This document shows positions 1 to 8,045 of a stretch of DNA of 22,662 bases, one piece after another. The notes beneath the pieces are model-generated. The model ran no database searches. It was not told the origin of the DNA and was given only the letters and a program-made list of their open reading frames with translations. Numbering within the stretch: the stretch's first letter is position 1; each line of letters starts with the position of its first letter. The stretch is taken from positions 1 through 22,662 of the forward strand of contig CAZWVF010000045.1 of the NCBI GenBank assembly GCA_964637695.1. The letters run 5' to 3'. A program made the position numbers and the translations under genes. The DNA is from JAGLTZ01 sp964637695 (lineage in GTDB: Bacteria > Blakebacterota > Blakebacteria > Blakebacterales > Blakebacteraceae).

Positions 1-461
1 CTATCCGTTTTGGCTCAATCCCCATTGAGCAAATAGTCTTTACTACACCTCTGCTAAACTTTGTATCTCGGTCCAGAATGAGGTATCGGGGAGCGGTATT
101 GTATGGGAAGGCCTCCCGAAGCTGTTGAATGATGAACAAGCTCACGAATCTCTCTTGTTATCTTCGGACGGCCTCTTCGTTCCTTCTTCGATTTCCAGCG
201 CCGGCATGTCTTGAATCCAGCTCTATGCCACCGAACAACGGTCTCCGGCTTTACGATGATGAGTGCGTCTGCCCATCTGGACCAGAGCCAGCGCAGTACG
301 ACCCAGAATACACGGTCAACCGTAGTCAAACTCGGTCTGGGCTTTACAGCTTTCAGTGCAGATAGTTGTTGGCGCAAGGCCAGGTTTTCGATGATCAAGT
401 CACGACGCGACTTAAAGCTGGCACGTAGGACAAATATGATTCCTCGAAATAGTCGATTCAT
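1..461 (-). pseudogene. Decayed rve-type (IS3/IS481-like) transposase, internally deleted and frameshifted
   Basis: The intact reading frame starts at an ATG at 461 and has the N-terminal part of DDE (rve) transposases: a leucine-rich segment with IIENLALRQQL, then VKPETVVRWHRAGFK, then a basic RRGRPKITREIRELV. At about position 135 the sequence jumps directly to the middle of the catalytic core. Read in the other frame, 120 down to 1 gives REAFPYNTAPRYLILDRDTKF, the conserved region around the second catalytic Asp, and continues off the left edge. The original frame stops at about 54. Roughly 80 residues carrying the first catalytic Asp are therefore missing, and the junction is out of frame. 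No strong Shine-Dalgarno precedes the ATG and I see no terminal inverted repeat to the right. Visible: both fragments and the shift. Inferred: an inactive insertion-sequence remnant. The family subgroup is uncertain. Confidence 0.8.
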
Positions 462-751
462 TTGGAAAGAGTGTATATCGGTCCAGCTGCAGGCAAGTCC
501 TTCTCAATTGCCGTAAACATAGGCTCTACAAGGCCGGATGGAATATTGGCGAACGACAAGTATCGGGTAATATTGAGAGGGCCAACGTTATTCTTGCTCA
601 GCTGATAGAAAAATCAAAACGAGAATATATAGTAACAGATAGATCCAGTGGAAAATAACAGATTCGCGGCGAGGTTGACAGTTGAGTCGTCCTCCGGTTA
701 GCTTCGCAGTTTCTCAGCAGGAATGTCCACCTCCACAGGAAGGATACCCAA
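462..751. other. Intergenic region between the IS remnant and the amidohydrolase operon
   Basis: This stretch of about 290 bases holds no convincing gene. It is more AT-rich than the downstream genes, especially around 600-660, which may mark the outer end of the degraded insertion sequence, although no inverted terminal repeat was found. The 3' part contains the candidate promoter and the ribosome binding site (AGGAAGGA, 737-744) for the gene at 752. Confidence 0.6.
675..704 (+). promoter_or_regulatory. Candidate sigma70-type promoter for the amidohydrolase operon
   Basis: A perfect TTGACA (675-680) is followed after 18 bases by TAGCTT (699-704), which keeps the first, second and last bases of the -10 consensus. 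The predicted leader is about 40 nt and ends in a purine-rich ribosome binding site before the ATG at 752. The -10 is weak. Confidence 0.4.
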
Positions 752-2425
752 ATGCCTCGACCCGTAGCCTGCCGGCAGCGATCGCCTGGTGTCTCTAAAG
801 GCCTGCTGCTGGTGTTTTTCATGCTGGTTGCAGGTCTGATCCCGCCATCTCAGATCGAAGCGCAGGTTGAGGGGCGCGTATATGCCATTCGCGATGCGAG
901 ACTTGTTACCGCTCCCGGCAGTGTCATCGAGAGAGGAACGATAGTCCTGCGCGGCGGCCTTATCGAGGCCGTCGGGGCTGATGTTCCTGTTCCTGCAGAT
1001 GCCGTTCTGGTAGATGGGGAGGGATTGACCGTTTACCCGGGTTTCATAGACGCCTTCTCCCAGGCAGGATTAACGGAGCCTGAAAACGGCGAGCGTGAGT
1101 CGGCAGCAAATATTGCAGGCCGGCTCGCCTCCGATCGATTCTCTCCGGAATCACAGAGTCTGACCACCTACAGGAGTCAGGGATTCACGGCCGCTCTGCT
1201 TGCCCGCGATGACGGCGTATTCGCCGGAGGAGCCGTGCTGATCAATCTGCTGGGTGAGAATATTCCGGAGATGACGGTCAAGGCACCGGTGATCCAGGTC
1301 ATGGGATATTCGGGCCAGCCAGGGTACCCCGGTACACTGATGGCTGTAGTCGCTTACCAGCGCCAGACCCTGATCGATGCCGCGTACCATCAACTGCTGA
1401 TAACCAGGTATGAAAGGGATCCGGGCGGGATCGCGCGCCCACCGGCAGATCCGGATCTGGAGGCTCTGATACCGGTGGCCGGCGGAGAGGCTCCGGTTCT
1501 GGCGATTGTACACAAGGAGAACGACTTCAAGCGCCTGCGGAATCTATCCCGGGAGTACGGAATCAAATTCTGGATCGCCGGAGCCGAAGAAGCATTCAGG
1601 GTAACCGACCTGATCCGTGCGGCAGACACACCGGTGATCGTTTCTCTCAATTACCCCTCCATCGAGCAGGTGACCGGCTACGTGTTCGACCGTGTCTACA
1701 AGAACCTGAGTGAAGAGGAAAAAGAGGCTCTCGACGATCGCGACAGGACTGCAGTTCATGGCAACGCCGCCGCCGTGTTCAACAGCGGAGTCCCTCTGGC
1801 ACTCGCCACCGGCGGCATGCGGAATGCCGGTGATTTCCTGAAAAACCTGCGACTGGCGGTCGGTGCCGGTCTGCCGGCGGATGAGGCGCTTCGGGCGCTG
1901 ACCGTCAATCCTGCCCGTATCTGCGGTGTGGACAGGGTGCTCGGAACTCTGGAAATCGGCAAGATCGCCAATCTGACCGTCGTCAGCGGCGACATCTTCA
2001 CCGATGAAGAGGCGTATGTTGCCCACGTCTTTATCGATGGACGCAAAGACTCCTTCTCAAAGCCGGAGCCCCGGGGTGCAGAAGGTGGTTCAACCGGTGT
2101 TTCCGGAGAGTGGATGGTTGAGATGTTGATTGAGGGAGAACTTACCAGGTTCACCATGACGCTCAGTCAGGAGGATGCCGAGATCTCCGGTTCCCTTGAG
2201 ATGGAATGGTTTCCTGAGCCGCTTCCGATAAATGGTTCGATGAGCGGCAACAGTCTGAAGTGTACCGCAGAGATTCCCGAGATGGGTTCTCTCACCATCA
2301 CGGCTACCGTTGAGGGTGACACGATGTCGGGCGAATTCGGACTCGGTCCGATGGGATCTGCATCCTTCTCCGCCAGGCGGAATCCACCCGGGATCCGCAC
2401 TATGGAAAGGAGAGCCGAACGATGA
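752..2425 (+). CDS. Exported amidohydrolase-family protein with degenerate metal site and C-terminal beta domain
   Basis: The 557-residue product begins with a signal peptide (hydrophobic core about residues 17-30, likely cleavage near IEAQ at 38). Residues 40-430 have the layout of imidazolonepropionase-like amidohydrolases: a short beta domain, GLTVYPGFIDA at 91-101, then a barrel ending with LGTLEIGKIANLTVV. The metal-binding His-x-His after PGFIDA is replaced by Phe102-Ser-Gln104. The late catalytic Asp region reads TGG (353-355). Only a His in the AIVHKEND segment (His254) remains, so hydrolase activity is doubtful. Residues 450-550 form an extra domain (SGEWMVEM, then alternating hydrophobic strands) resembling the small secreted proteins at 13158 and 13687. 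The ATG has AGGAAGGA seven bases upstream. Its stop overlaps the next start (ATGA), so the two are translationally coupled. It may be a non-catalytic partner of the next protein. Confidence 0.85.
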   Translation: MPRPVACRQRSPGVSKGLLLVFFMLVAGLIPPSQIEAQVEGRVYAIRDARLVTAPGSVIERGTIVLRGGLIEAVGADVPVPADAVLVDGEGLTVYPGFIDAFSQAGLTEPENGERESAANIAGRLASDRFSPESQSLTTYRSQGFTAALLARDDGVFAGGAVLINLLGENIPEMTVKAPVIQVMGYSGQPGYPGTLMAVVAYQRQTLIDAAYHQLLITRYERDPGGIARPPADPDLEALIPVAGGEAPVLAIVHKENDFKRLRNLSREYGIKFWIAGAEEAFRVTDLIRAADTPVIVSLNYPSIEQVTGYVFDRVYKNLSEEEKEALDDRDRTAVHGNAAAVFNSGVPLALATGGMRNAGDFLKNLRLAVGAGLPADEALRALTVNPARICGVDRVLGTLEIGKIANLTVVSGDIFTDEEAYVAHVFIDGRKDSFSKPEPRGAEGGSTGVSGEWMVEMLIEGELTRFTMTLSQEDAEISGSLEMEWFPEPLPINGSMSGNSLKCTAEIPEMGSLTITATVEGDTMSGEFGLGPMGSASFSARRNPPGIRTMERRAER

Positions 2426-5031
2426 CCGGTAGACAGCAAACGATAACCAGACTGCTCCTGACGGCCTTCTCTCTGATGATGCTTCTTGTCGGGATAGAGC
2501 CTGCGGAAGCACAGGATATGCTGATCAGGGGCGGTACCGTCCTGACGATCACCAACGGCGATCATCCTGGTACAGACGTTCTGATAAGGGATGGCAAGAT
2601 CGCCGAGATCGGTCAGAATCTCCAGGCTCCCCGTGGAGTGACGGTCATCGATGCCGAAGGGAAGTTCGTAATGCCCGGCATTCTGGATGATCACTCACAC
2701 ATGGGAATCGACAGGGGCACCAACGAAGGATCCCGTTCGGTCGTGCCGGAAGTCAGCATCGCCGATGTGATCCGTCACGACGATCCCAGTTTCTTTACCG
2801 CCCTTGCAGGTGGAGTCACGACAATCCATGCGATGCACGGATCCGCCAACAGCATCGGCGGACAGAACGAGATCCTGAAACTGAAGTGGGGAAGACCGTG
2901 GGAAGAACTTGTTTTCGAGGGAGCGCCGATCACGGTGAAGTTCGCTCTGGGTGAGAATGTCCGGCGCTCCTCCAGTGATAATCCGACACGTTACCCCAGA
3001 AGCCGTTCCGGTGTAGCCGAGGTGTTGCGGGAGTCATTCACGCGTGCCCGCAATTACATGAACGCATGGCAGAAGTACGAAGAGGCGAAGACAGCGTGGG
3101 ACAGGGCCAATCGCAGGAGACGCGGTTACGCGCCGCTGCCTCCGAAGCGCGACCTGCAGCTGGAAGTACTGGCGGGCATCCTGAAGGGAGAGATCATCAT
3201 CAGATGCCACGCCTACCGTGCTGACGAGATTGCCATGATGATGGAAGTGTGCGAGGAGTTCGGGATCCCGGCAGGGACATTCGAACACTGCCTCGATGGA
3301 TACAAGGTTGCTCCGGAGATGGCCAGGCTCGGCTGGGCTGCAAGCGTGTTCGCCGACAGCTGGGCCTACAAGATCGAGGCTTATGAAGCCATCCCGTATA
3401 AGATGATCATCAACCATGAATACGGGGTGCGGACCTCCATTAACTCTGACAGCGCCGAAAGGGTGCGCCGCCTTTTTCAGGAGACAGCGCGCGGAGTGAA
3501 ATATGGGGGCGTTCCCGAGAACGAAAGCCTGAAGATGATCACTATCTACCCGGCGATGAATCTTGGAATTGACGACAGAGTCGGCAGCCTCGAAGTGGGC
3601 AAGGATGGTGACATCGCCATTTTCAGCCACTACCCGCTCTACACCCAGGCACGCTGTGAAATGACCATAATCGAAGGGGAGGTATTCTTTGACCGCAGCG
3701 AAACCGATGTCGCAGAGACCTGGGTCGAAGGCTTCTCTGGCGGAGATGCAGGTGCATCGTCTACCTCTACTCCCGTGCGGCCGGCTCCAGCAGGTCCTGC
3801 AGTAACAAACCTGATGCCAGGCAGTGATGACTGGGTTATCACCGGTGGAACTGTCGTAACCGCAACCGGCGAGGTCATCGAAAATGGCACCATCGTGGTA
3901 GAGGATGGAATCATAACGGCGGTCAGAGCCGAACCTGTCTTTCCGACCAGTATGCAGGTCTTCGATGCCACAGGGTTCTACGTCTTTCCAGGCCTTATCG
4001 ATGCCGGTACCGGACTGGGGCTGCAGGAAGCCGGCGGGATGGACGGCCCGATTGACAACTTCGAGCTGGGCGATTACAACCCTCATCTCGAAGCTTATAT
4101 AGCGGTCAACCAGAACAGTGAGATACTGGGATGCCAGCGTGTAGGTGGTTTCACCACCGTCGTGACAGGACTGAGTGGTCGGGGTGCCCCAATCCCGGGG
4201 TGGGACAGCCTGATAAATCTCTGGGGTTACACGCCGCAGGCGATGGCAGTTGAAAAGAGAATAGGCCTGCGTGTCAACTGGGCGGGTGGTCGAGGTCGCA
4301 GGGGCGGCGGAGGTGCTGCCGCTTCAGGGAACCGCGCTGAAGATCTGAAGGCGTATTTCCTCGAAGGAAAGGCCTATGCTGCCCGCGCGGAGATGGCCGC
4401 CCGTGGTGAGATCGACGATTTCGAATGGGACATTCGACTTGAAGGGATCGCACCGGCAGCCACCGGTAAACTGCCTGTCATCTTTGAAGCCAGCAGCGAA
4501 AACGACATAAAGGATGCAGTGGCATTCGCCGAAGAGCTGGGCCTCAAATACATCATCAGGGGCGGTCGCGATGCGTGGAAGATCGTCGATTTCCTGAAGG
4601 AGCACGACGTGAAGCTCCTCTTCAGAGGCATCCACGCTGCACCGGATCGTGATGAGCCTTATGACATCCACTATGCCACCCCTGCCATCCTGAATGAAGC
4701 CGGCATCGACTTTGCGATCTATTCCGGGGGAACTGCCAACGTTTTCAGCCTTACATACGAGGCCGGCATGGCGACCGCGTTCGGCCTGCCGATCGACAGG
4801 GCTCTTCAGTGCCTGACCATCGACGCCGCCCGTATTCTGGGAGTCGATGACCGTCTGGGCAGTATCGAAGAAGGAAAAATCGCCAACCTTCTGATTACCA
4901 CCGGCAACCCTGTTGAATACACAAGCCAGGTGAAATGGATGTTCATCGGTGGTCAGAAGATACCGTGGGATGACAGGTTCAACCGTCTGTGGCAGAAATT
5001 CAGCGGGCGCACGGGGGAGATCCTGCCATGA
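2422..5031 (+). CDS. Exported tandem amidohydrolase: one intact and one degenerate domain
   Basis: This 869-residue protein has a signal peptide (residues 8-30, ending AEAQ) and two fused amidohydrolase units. Unit 1 (about 32-430) has the expected metal and catalytic residues: PGILDDHSH (His91, His93), a candidate carboxylated Lys in ITVKF (Lys173), His263 in RCHAYRADE, His289 in FEHCLDG and Asp343 in NSDSAE. It should be a working metallohydrolase of the imidazolonepropionase-like group; the substrate is unknown. After a Pro/Ala/Ser/Thr linker (about 440-465), unit 2 (about 468-869) repeats the fold, from the beta domain to LGSIEEGKIANLLITTG, but has PGLIDAGTG at 524-531 in place of His-x-His. 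Unit 2 also has a Gly/Arg-rich loop near 617-630. The start is supported by AAGGAGA upstream and the four-base overlap with the preceding gene. Cyclic amide, ester or dipeptide hydrolysis in the periplasm is possible. Confidence 0.88.
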   Translation: MTGRQQTITRLLLTAFSLMMLLVGIEPAEAQDMLIRGGTVLTITNGDHPGTDVLIRDGKIAEIGQNLQAPRGVTVIDAEGKFVMPGILDDHSHMGIDRGTNEGSRSVVPEVSIADVIRHDDPSFFTALAGGVTTIHAMHGSANSIGGQNEILKLKWGRPWEELVFEGAPITVKFALGENVRRSSSDNPTRYPRSRSGVAEVLRESFTRARNYMNAWQKYEEAKTAWDRANRRRRGYAPLPPKRDLQLEVLAGILKGEIIIRCHAYRADEIAMMMEVCEEFGIPAGTFEHCLDGYKVAPEMARLGWAASVFADSWAYKIEAYEAIPYKMIINHEYGVRTSINSDSAERVRRLFQETARGVKYGGVPENESLKMITIYPAMNLGIDDRVGSLEVGKDGDIAIFSHYPLYTQARCEMTIIEGEVFFDRSETDVAETWVEGFSGGDAGASSTSTPVRPAPAGPAVTNLMPGSDDWVITGGTVVTATGEVIENGTIVVEDGIITAVRAEPVFPTSMQVFDATGFYVFPGLIDAGTGLGLQEAGGMDGPIDNFELGDYNPHLEAYIAVNQNSEILGCQRVGGFTTVVTGLSGRGAPIPGWDSLINLWGYTPQAMAVEKRIGLRVNWAGGRGRRGGGGAAASGNRAEDLKAYFLEGKAYAARAEMAARGEIDDFEWDIRLEGIAPAATGKLPVIFEASSENDIKDAVAFAEELGLKYIIRGGRDAWKIVDFLKEHDVKLLFRGIHAAPDRDEPYDIHYATPAILNEAGIDFAIYSGGTANVFSLTYEAGMATAFGLPIDRALQCLTIDAARILGVDDRLGSIEEGKIANLLITTGNPVEYTSQVKWMFIGGQKIPWDDRFNRLWQKFSGRTGEILP

Positions 5032-5115
5032 TCTCAGTACGCCGTTCCGCAACTGCGGTGATGCATCGAGAGCACCAAGGCGTCCGGACGCCAAGGCACG
5101 AGGAGGAGGGATAGC
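5029..5115 (+). other. Possible 28-codon ORF or truncated third operon gene
   Basis: An ATG overlaps the stop codon of the tandem amidohydrolase (ATGA), with GGGGGAG about seven bases upstream, the same coupling used between the two previous genes. It starts MISVRRSATAV, which looks like the charged start of a signal peptide, but ends at a TAG after 28 codons without a hydrophobic segment. It could be the stump of a deleted third gene, or chance within a structured 3' UTR. No homology is recognised. Confidence 0.25.
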
Positions 5116-5122
5116 GGAACGG
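5042..5122 (+). other. Foldable RNA region upstream of a terminator (candidate structured 3' UTR or ncRNA)
   Basis: Perfect nine-base arms CCGTTCCGC (5042-5050) and GCGGAACGG (5114-5122) enclose two smaller hairpins: GGTG/CACC (5057-5060 with 5073-5076) and the palindrome GGCGTCCGGACGCC (5079-5092, a five-base-pair stem with a CCGG loop). This gives a three-way junction, followed 11 bases later by a strong terminator. The arrangement resembles an aptamer plus terminator, but it lies after the operon genes rather than before a gene, and it matches no riboswitch class I know. It overlaps the 28-codon ORF, so only one of the two interpretations may be right. Confidence 0.35.
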
Positions 5123-5133
5123 TGTATCAGGGA

Positions 5134-5164
5134 GGTGCCCCGGCAGAAACCGGGGCACCTTTTC
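5134..5164 (+). terminator. Rho-independent terminator of the amidohydrolase operon
   Basis: Perfect ten-base arms GGTGCCCCGG (5134-5143) and CCGGGGCACC (5150-5159) with a six-base CAGAAA loop are followed directly by TTTT. It separates the amidohydrolase operon from the sensor gene, which has its own candidate promoter further downstream. Confidence 0.9.
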
Positions 5165-5178
5165 GGTATACAGAACAA

Positions 5179-5206
5179 TTGCGATTGTGGTAAAAACTTA
5201 TATATA
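5179..5206 (+). promoter_or_regulatory. Candidate promoter for the propeller sensor gene
   Basis: TTGCGA (5179-5184) and TATATA (5201-5206) are 16 bases apart in an AT-rich patch just after the terminator and about 70 bases before the sensor start. Position and composition fit; the -35 is imperfect. Confidence 0.4.
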
Positions 5207-5276
5207 CCTGTAAATGGGATTTCAACCCGGAAATCTCTCTTAACGAGTACCGAACCACCGGTTCAAGGGAAGATGG

Positions 5277-7940
5277 ATGCCCCGGTTTCAGGTCATCATC
5301 ATAACACTGCCCTTCGTGCTACTGTCCGGATGCTCACCGGGTCGACGGGACAGCTTCCCGATACCGGTGGATGAGGCTGGTCCTGTCAGCCAGACTGCAC
5401 TCGAATACCCACTCCGGCTCGATCCCGATAAAGAACTCGACCAGTACAGTCATACCGTCTGGGAGGAGGAGCTGCCACAGAACTCTGTGCAGGTGATAAT
5501 GCAGTGCAGGGATGGTTACATATGGCTGGGTACCCAGGAGGGGGTCGTTCGTTTCGATGGAGTCAATTTCGAAGTATTCGACCGCTCCAACACTCCGGGA
5601 ATCAACCACAACGACATAACATCGATAATCCCCTTCAGCGATGATGGATTGTGGGTCGGAACATTCGCAGGCGGGCTTTTCCGGTTCCGGAACAAAAGGG
5701 CCGTTCCATTCACGACTCAGGACGGTTTATCGAGCAATACCGTTACGGCACTGGCAGAAGATGGAACCGGGGGGGTGTGGATCGGCACCTCCGACAGCGG
5801 TATCGATCACATGGACGGCGACCGGATTGAATCGTATACGGTGGAAGACGGCCTGACCGACAACCATGTGCAGTGCCTGCTTCTTGACCGGACGGGAACT
5901 CTCTGGATAGGAACATCTTCGGGAATCTCAGTTCTGAGAGACGGTGAGTTCTCCACCTTTTCGGGCGGCGGCATGCTGACAGGGCAAAGCATCAACGCCC
6001 TGGCAGAGGGTCGCGGCGGAGAGATCTGGGCCGGCACACAATCCGGTCTGTACAGCATCCTGGGTGACAAGGTAAGAACTTTCACTACTGCCGACGGTCT
6101 AAGCGGCAATTCCGTCCAGTCTCTTCATGTGGATAAAGAGAATAATGTATGGATCGGTACAATCGGCGGCGTCAGCCGCCTCAGGGATGGACGGTTCAGT
6201 TCATTCACAACCAGGCACGGTCTTCCCAGTAACTGGGTGGCCTCACTCCTCGTGGATCGGGACGGATCTCTCTGGATAGGAACTCACGGCGGGGGTCTCA
6301 ACCAGTTGAGCGCGGCGAAGGTCACCACGTACACGACCTTCCACGGCCTTTCAGATGATTTCATTTACACGATCACAGCCGCAGGCGATGGAGGCATCTG
6401 GTCCGGAGCGTTTACCGGAGATATAGATCGTCTTGTCAACGGCAGGTTCCAGCAGGTACTTCAGGGTTCCAGGCTGGGATCGACCCGGATAAGAACGCTG
6501 CTCGAGGACAGCGATGAGAACCTGTGGATCGGTACAGACGAAGCCCTGTTCAGATACACCGGCGGCCGTCTCATTACCTTCGGTGAAGAGGATGGTCTTC
6601 CAGATGCTCCTATCAGAGTCATCAGCCAGGATCGTCAGGGCACCGTCTGGATCGGAACGGATGGGGCAGGCCTTTTCAGGATGGAGGGAGATCTGATTAT
6701 TCCCTTCAGTGAGAACCAGGGGCTGCCGGCCGATCTGGCGATAAGAGCCATCCATCAGGACAGGGAAGGGAATCTGTGGATCGGGACATACAGCGGTTTG
6801 AGTGTCCTGAATGAGAACACCCGCAGAACCTATACAACGGCAGATGGGCTTTCGAGCAATTACGTCCGGGCTATCCACGAATCGAGTGACGGAACCCTCT
6901 GGATCGGAACATACGGCGGCGGATTGAATCGGTTCAGAAACGGCGAATTCGATTCATTTACGAGTCTGGATGGACTGCTGAGCGATTCGATATACCAGAT
7001 CCTGGAGGATGATGGTGGCGAGCTCTGGATGAGCTGCAATAAAGGAGTATTTGCCGTATCCCCGCAGGAACTGGATGCTTTCACAAAGGGTGAAATCGAC
7101 AGGATCGAGAGCTGGGTGTTCAATGAATCGGATGGCATGCGGAGCAGGGAATGCAACGGTGGCTATCCGGCCGGTGTGAAGCTGCCTGGAGATTCCGCCC
7201 TCTGGTATCCAACTATGAAGGGCATAGTGCGAATCGATCCCGATGATATGCCCATCAACAATGTGCCTCCCCCTGTAGTTATCGAAACCTTCTCCGCTGA
7301 CGGCGACGATATCGATTTCTCCTCGGCAGTCGTGGTTCCATCAAGTACCAGAAGACTCGAATTCCAATATGCCGCCCTCAGCTACGTGTCACCCGATAAA
7401 GTCCGGTACAGATTCCAGCTTGAGGGATTTGAAGAAGAGATGGTCGATGCCGGTTCCAGAAGGAGTGCTTCATATACACGCATTCCTCCCGGTAATTACC
7501 GTTTCAGAGTCATCGCAGCAAACGCCGATGATAAATGGAATAACGTAGGTGCCTGGATTGATTTCAGATTGAAACCTGCATTCTACCAGACCATCTGGTT
7601 CCTTTTCGCTTCGATCCTTCTGCTGCTGACTTTCATATATGGAGTGTTCAGATGGCGCCTGCACAGCCTTCAGATGAGGGAACAGATTCTCCAGAAGAAA
7701 GTGGAGGAGGCAGTTACAAGGATTAAAGTGTTGAGCGGGCTGCTGCCGATCTGCGGTCACTGCAAGAAGATCAGGGATGACTTGGGATACTGGAACCAGA
7801 TCGAGGATTACGTAAGGAAGCATTCCGAGGCAGAATTCAGTCACGGGCTCTGTCCCGACTGCATCCGGGAACACTACCCGGAATTTGCAGATAGAGTTGG
7901 GAAAAGGGCACGTGGAGAAGATCCGGAATCTGCTGCTTAA
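5277..7940 (+). CDS. Two-component-type propeller sensor with CxxC/CxxC C-terminal module, no kinase
   Basis: The 887-residue product starts with a lipoprotein-type signal (VLLSGC, lipid Cys19). From about residue 75 it has Reg_prop blades carrying the LWIGT or VWIGT motif. I count 13 clear blades plus a final degenerate one (ALWYPTMKGIVRI), consistent with two seven-bladed propellers as in hybrid two-component sensors. A Y_Y_Y domain follows (about 665-765, with VRYRFQLEGFEEE and PPGNYRFRV), then one TM helix (about 772-792) and a short coiled coil. The C-terminus is a module with Cys826-x2-Cys829 and Cys859-x2-Cys862 (KKIRDDLGYWNQIE between), often found at the end of bacterial signalling proteins and probably metal-binding. 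There is no HisKA, HATPase, receiver, GGDEF or HTH domain. AAGGGA lies six bases before the chosen ATG. Role: envelope sensor of an unknown ligand, with an unknown output route. Confidence 0.85.
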   Translation: MPRFQVIIITLPFVLLSGCSPGRRDSFPIPVDEAGPVSQTALEYPLRLDPDKELDQYSHTVWEEELPQNSVQVIMQCRDGYIWLGTQEGVVRFDGVNFEVFDRSNTPGINHNDITSIIPFSDDGLWVGTFAGGLFRFRNKRAVPFTTQDGLSSNTVTALAEDGTGGVWIGTSDSGIDHMDGDRIESYTVEDGLTDNHVQCLLLDRTGTLWIGTSSGISVLRDGEFSTFSGGGMLTGQSINALAEGRGGEIWAGTQSGLYSILGDKVRTFTTADGLSGNSVQSLHVDKENNVWIGTIGGVSRLRDGRFSSFTTRHGLPSNWVASLLVDRDGSLWIGTHGGGLNQLSAAKVTTYTTFHGLSDDFIYTITAAGDGGIWSGAFTGDIDRLVNGRFQQVLQGSRLGSTRIRTLLEDSDENLWIGTDEALFRYTGGRLITFGEEDGLPDAPIRVISQDRQGTVWIGTDGAGLFRMEGDLIIPFSENQGLPADLAIRAIHQDREGNLWIGTYSGLSVLNENTRRTYTTADGLSSNYVRAIHESSDGTLWIGTYGGGLNRFRNGEFDSFTSLDGLLSDSIYQILEDDGGELWMSCNKGVFAVSPQELDAFTKGEIDRIESWVFNESDGMRSRECNGGYPAGVKLPGDSALWYPTMKGIVRIDPDDMPINNVPPPVVIETFSADGDDIDFSSAVVVPSSTRRLEFQYAALSYVSPDKVRYRFQLEGFEEEMVDAGSRRSASYTRIPPGNYRFRVIAANADDKWNNVGAWIDFRLKPAFYQTIWFLFASILLLLTFIYGVFRWRLHSLQMREQILQKKVEEAVTRIKVLSGLLPICGHCKKIRDDLGYWNQIEDYVRKHSEAEFSHGLCPDCIREHYPEFADRVGKRARGEDPESAA

Positions 7941-8042
7941 CCAGCCGGACCCCCGCCATCCACTGCCAGAACAGTTCCGGTCACAAACAAGGAACCGTCA
8001 CCGGCCGGACAGAGGGCCGCGCGCAATATCCTCCAGAGTTCC
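7937..8042 (-). pseudogene. C-terminal remnant of a short-chain dehydrogenase/reductase, frameshifted
   Basis: Read on the minus strand, 8042-8019 gives GTLEDIAR. With one extra G at about 8017-8018, the sequence then continues as ALCPAGDG followed by SLFVTGTVLAVDGGG and a TAA at 7937-7939. This is the typical C-terminus of SDR enzymes (ED-I-A, then FVTG-x3-x-VDGG). The rest of the enzyme is absent: immediately upstream is the stop codon of the methyltransferase gene. It is therefore a tail fragment left after a deletion or replacement, squeezed between two converging genes. Its TAA overlaps the last bases of the sensor gene. Confidence 0.7.
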
Positions 8043-8045
8043 CGT

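Noticed and set aside
3034..4086. 350-residue open frame on the minus strand inside the tandem amidohydrolase
   Set aside because: It is antisense to a clearly coding frame with signal peptide and catalytic motifs; its translation shows no domain.
5600..7020. Regularly repeated GGATCGG/ATCGGAAC words as a DNA repeat array or CRISPR
   Set aside because: They encode the WIGT motif of successive propeller blades, vary in sequence and sit in frame within one gene.
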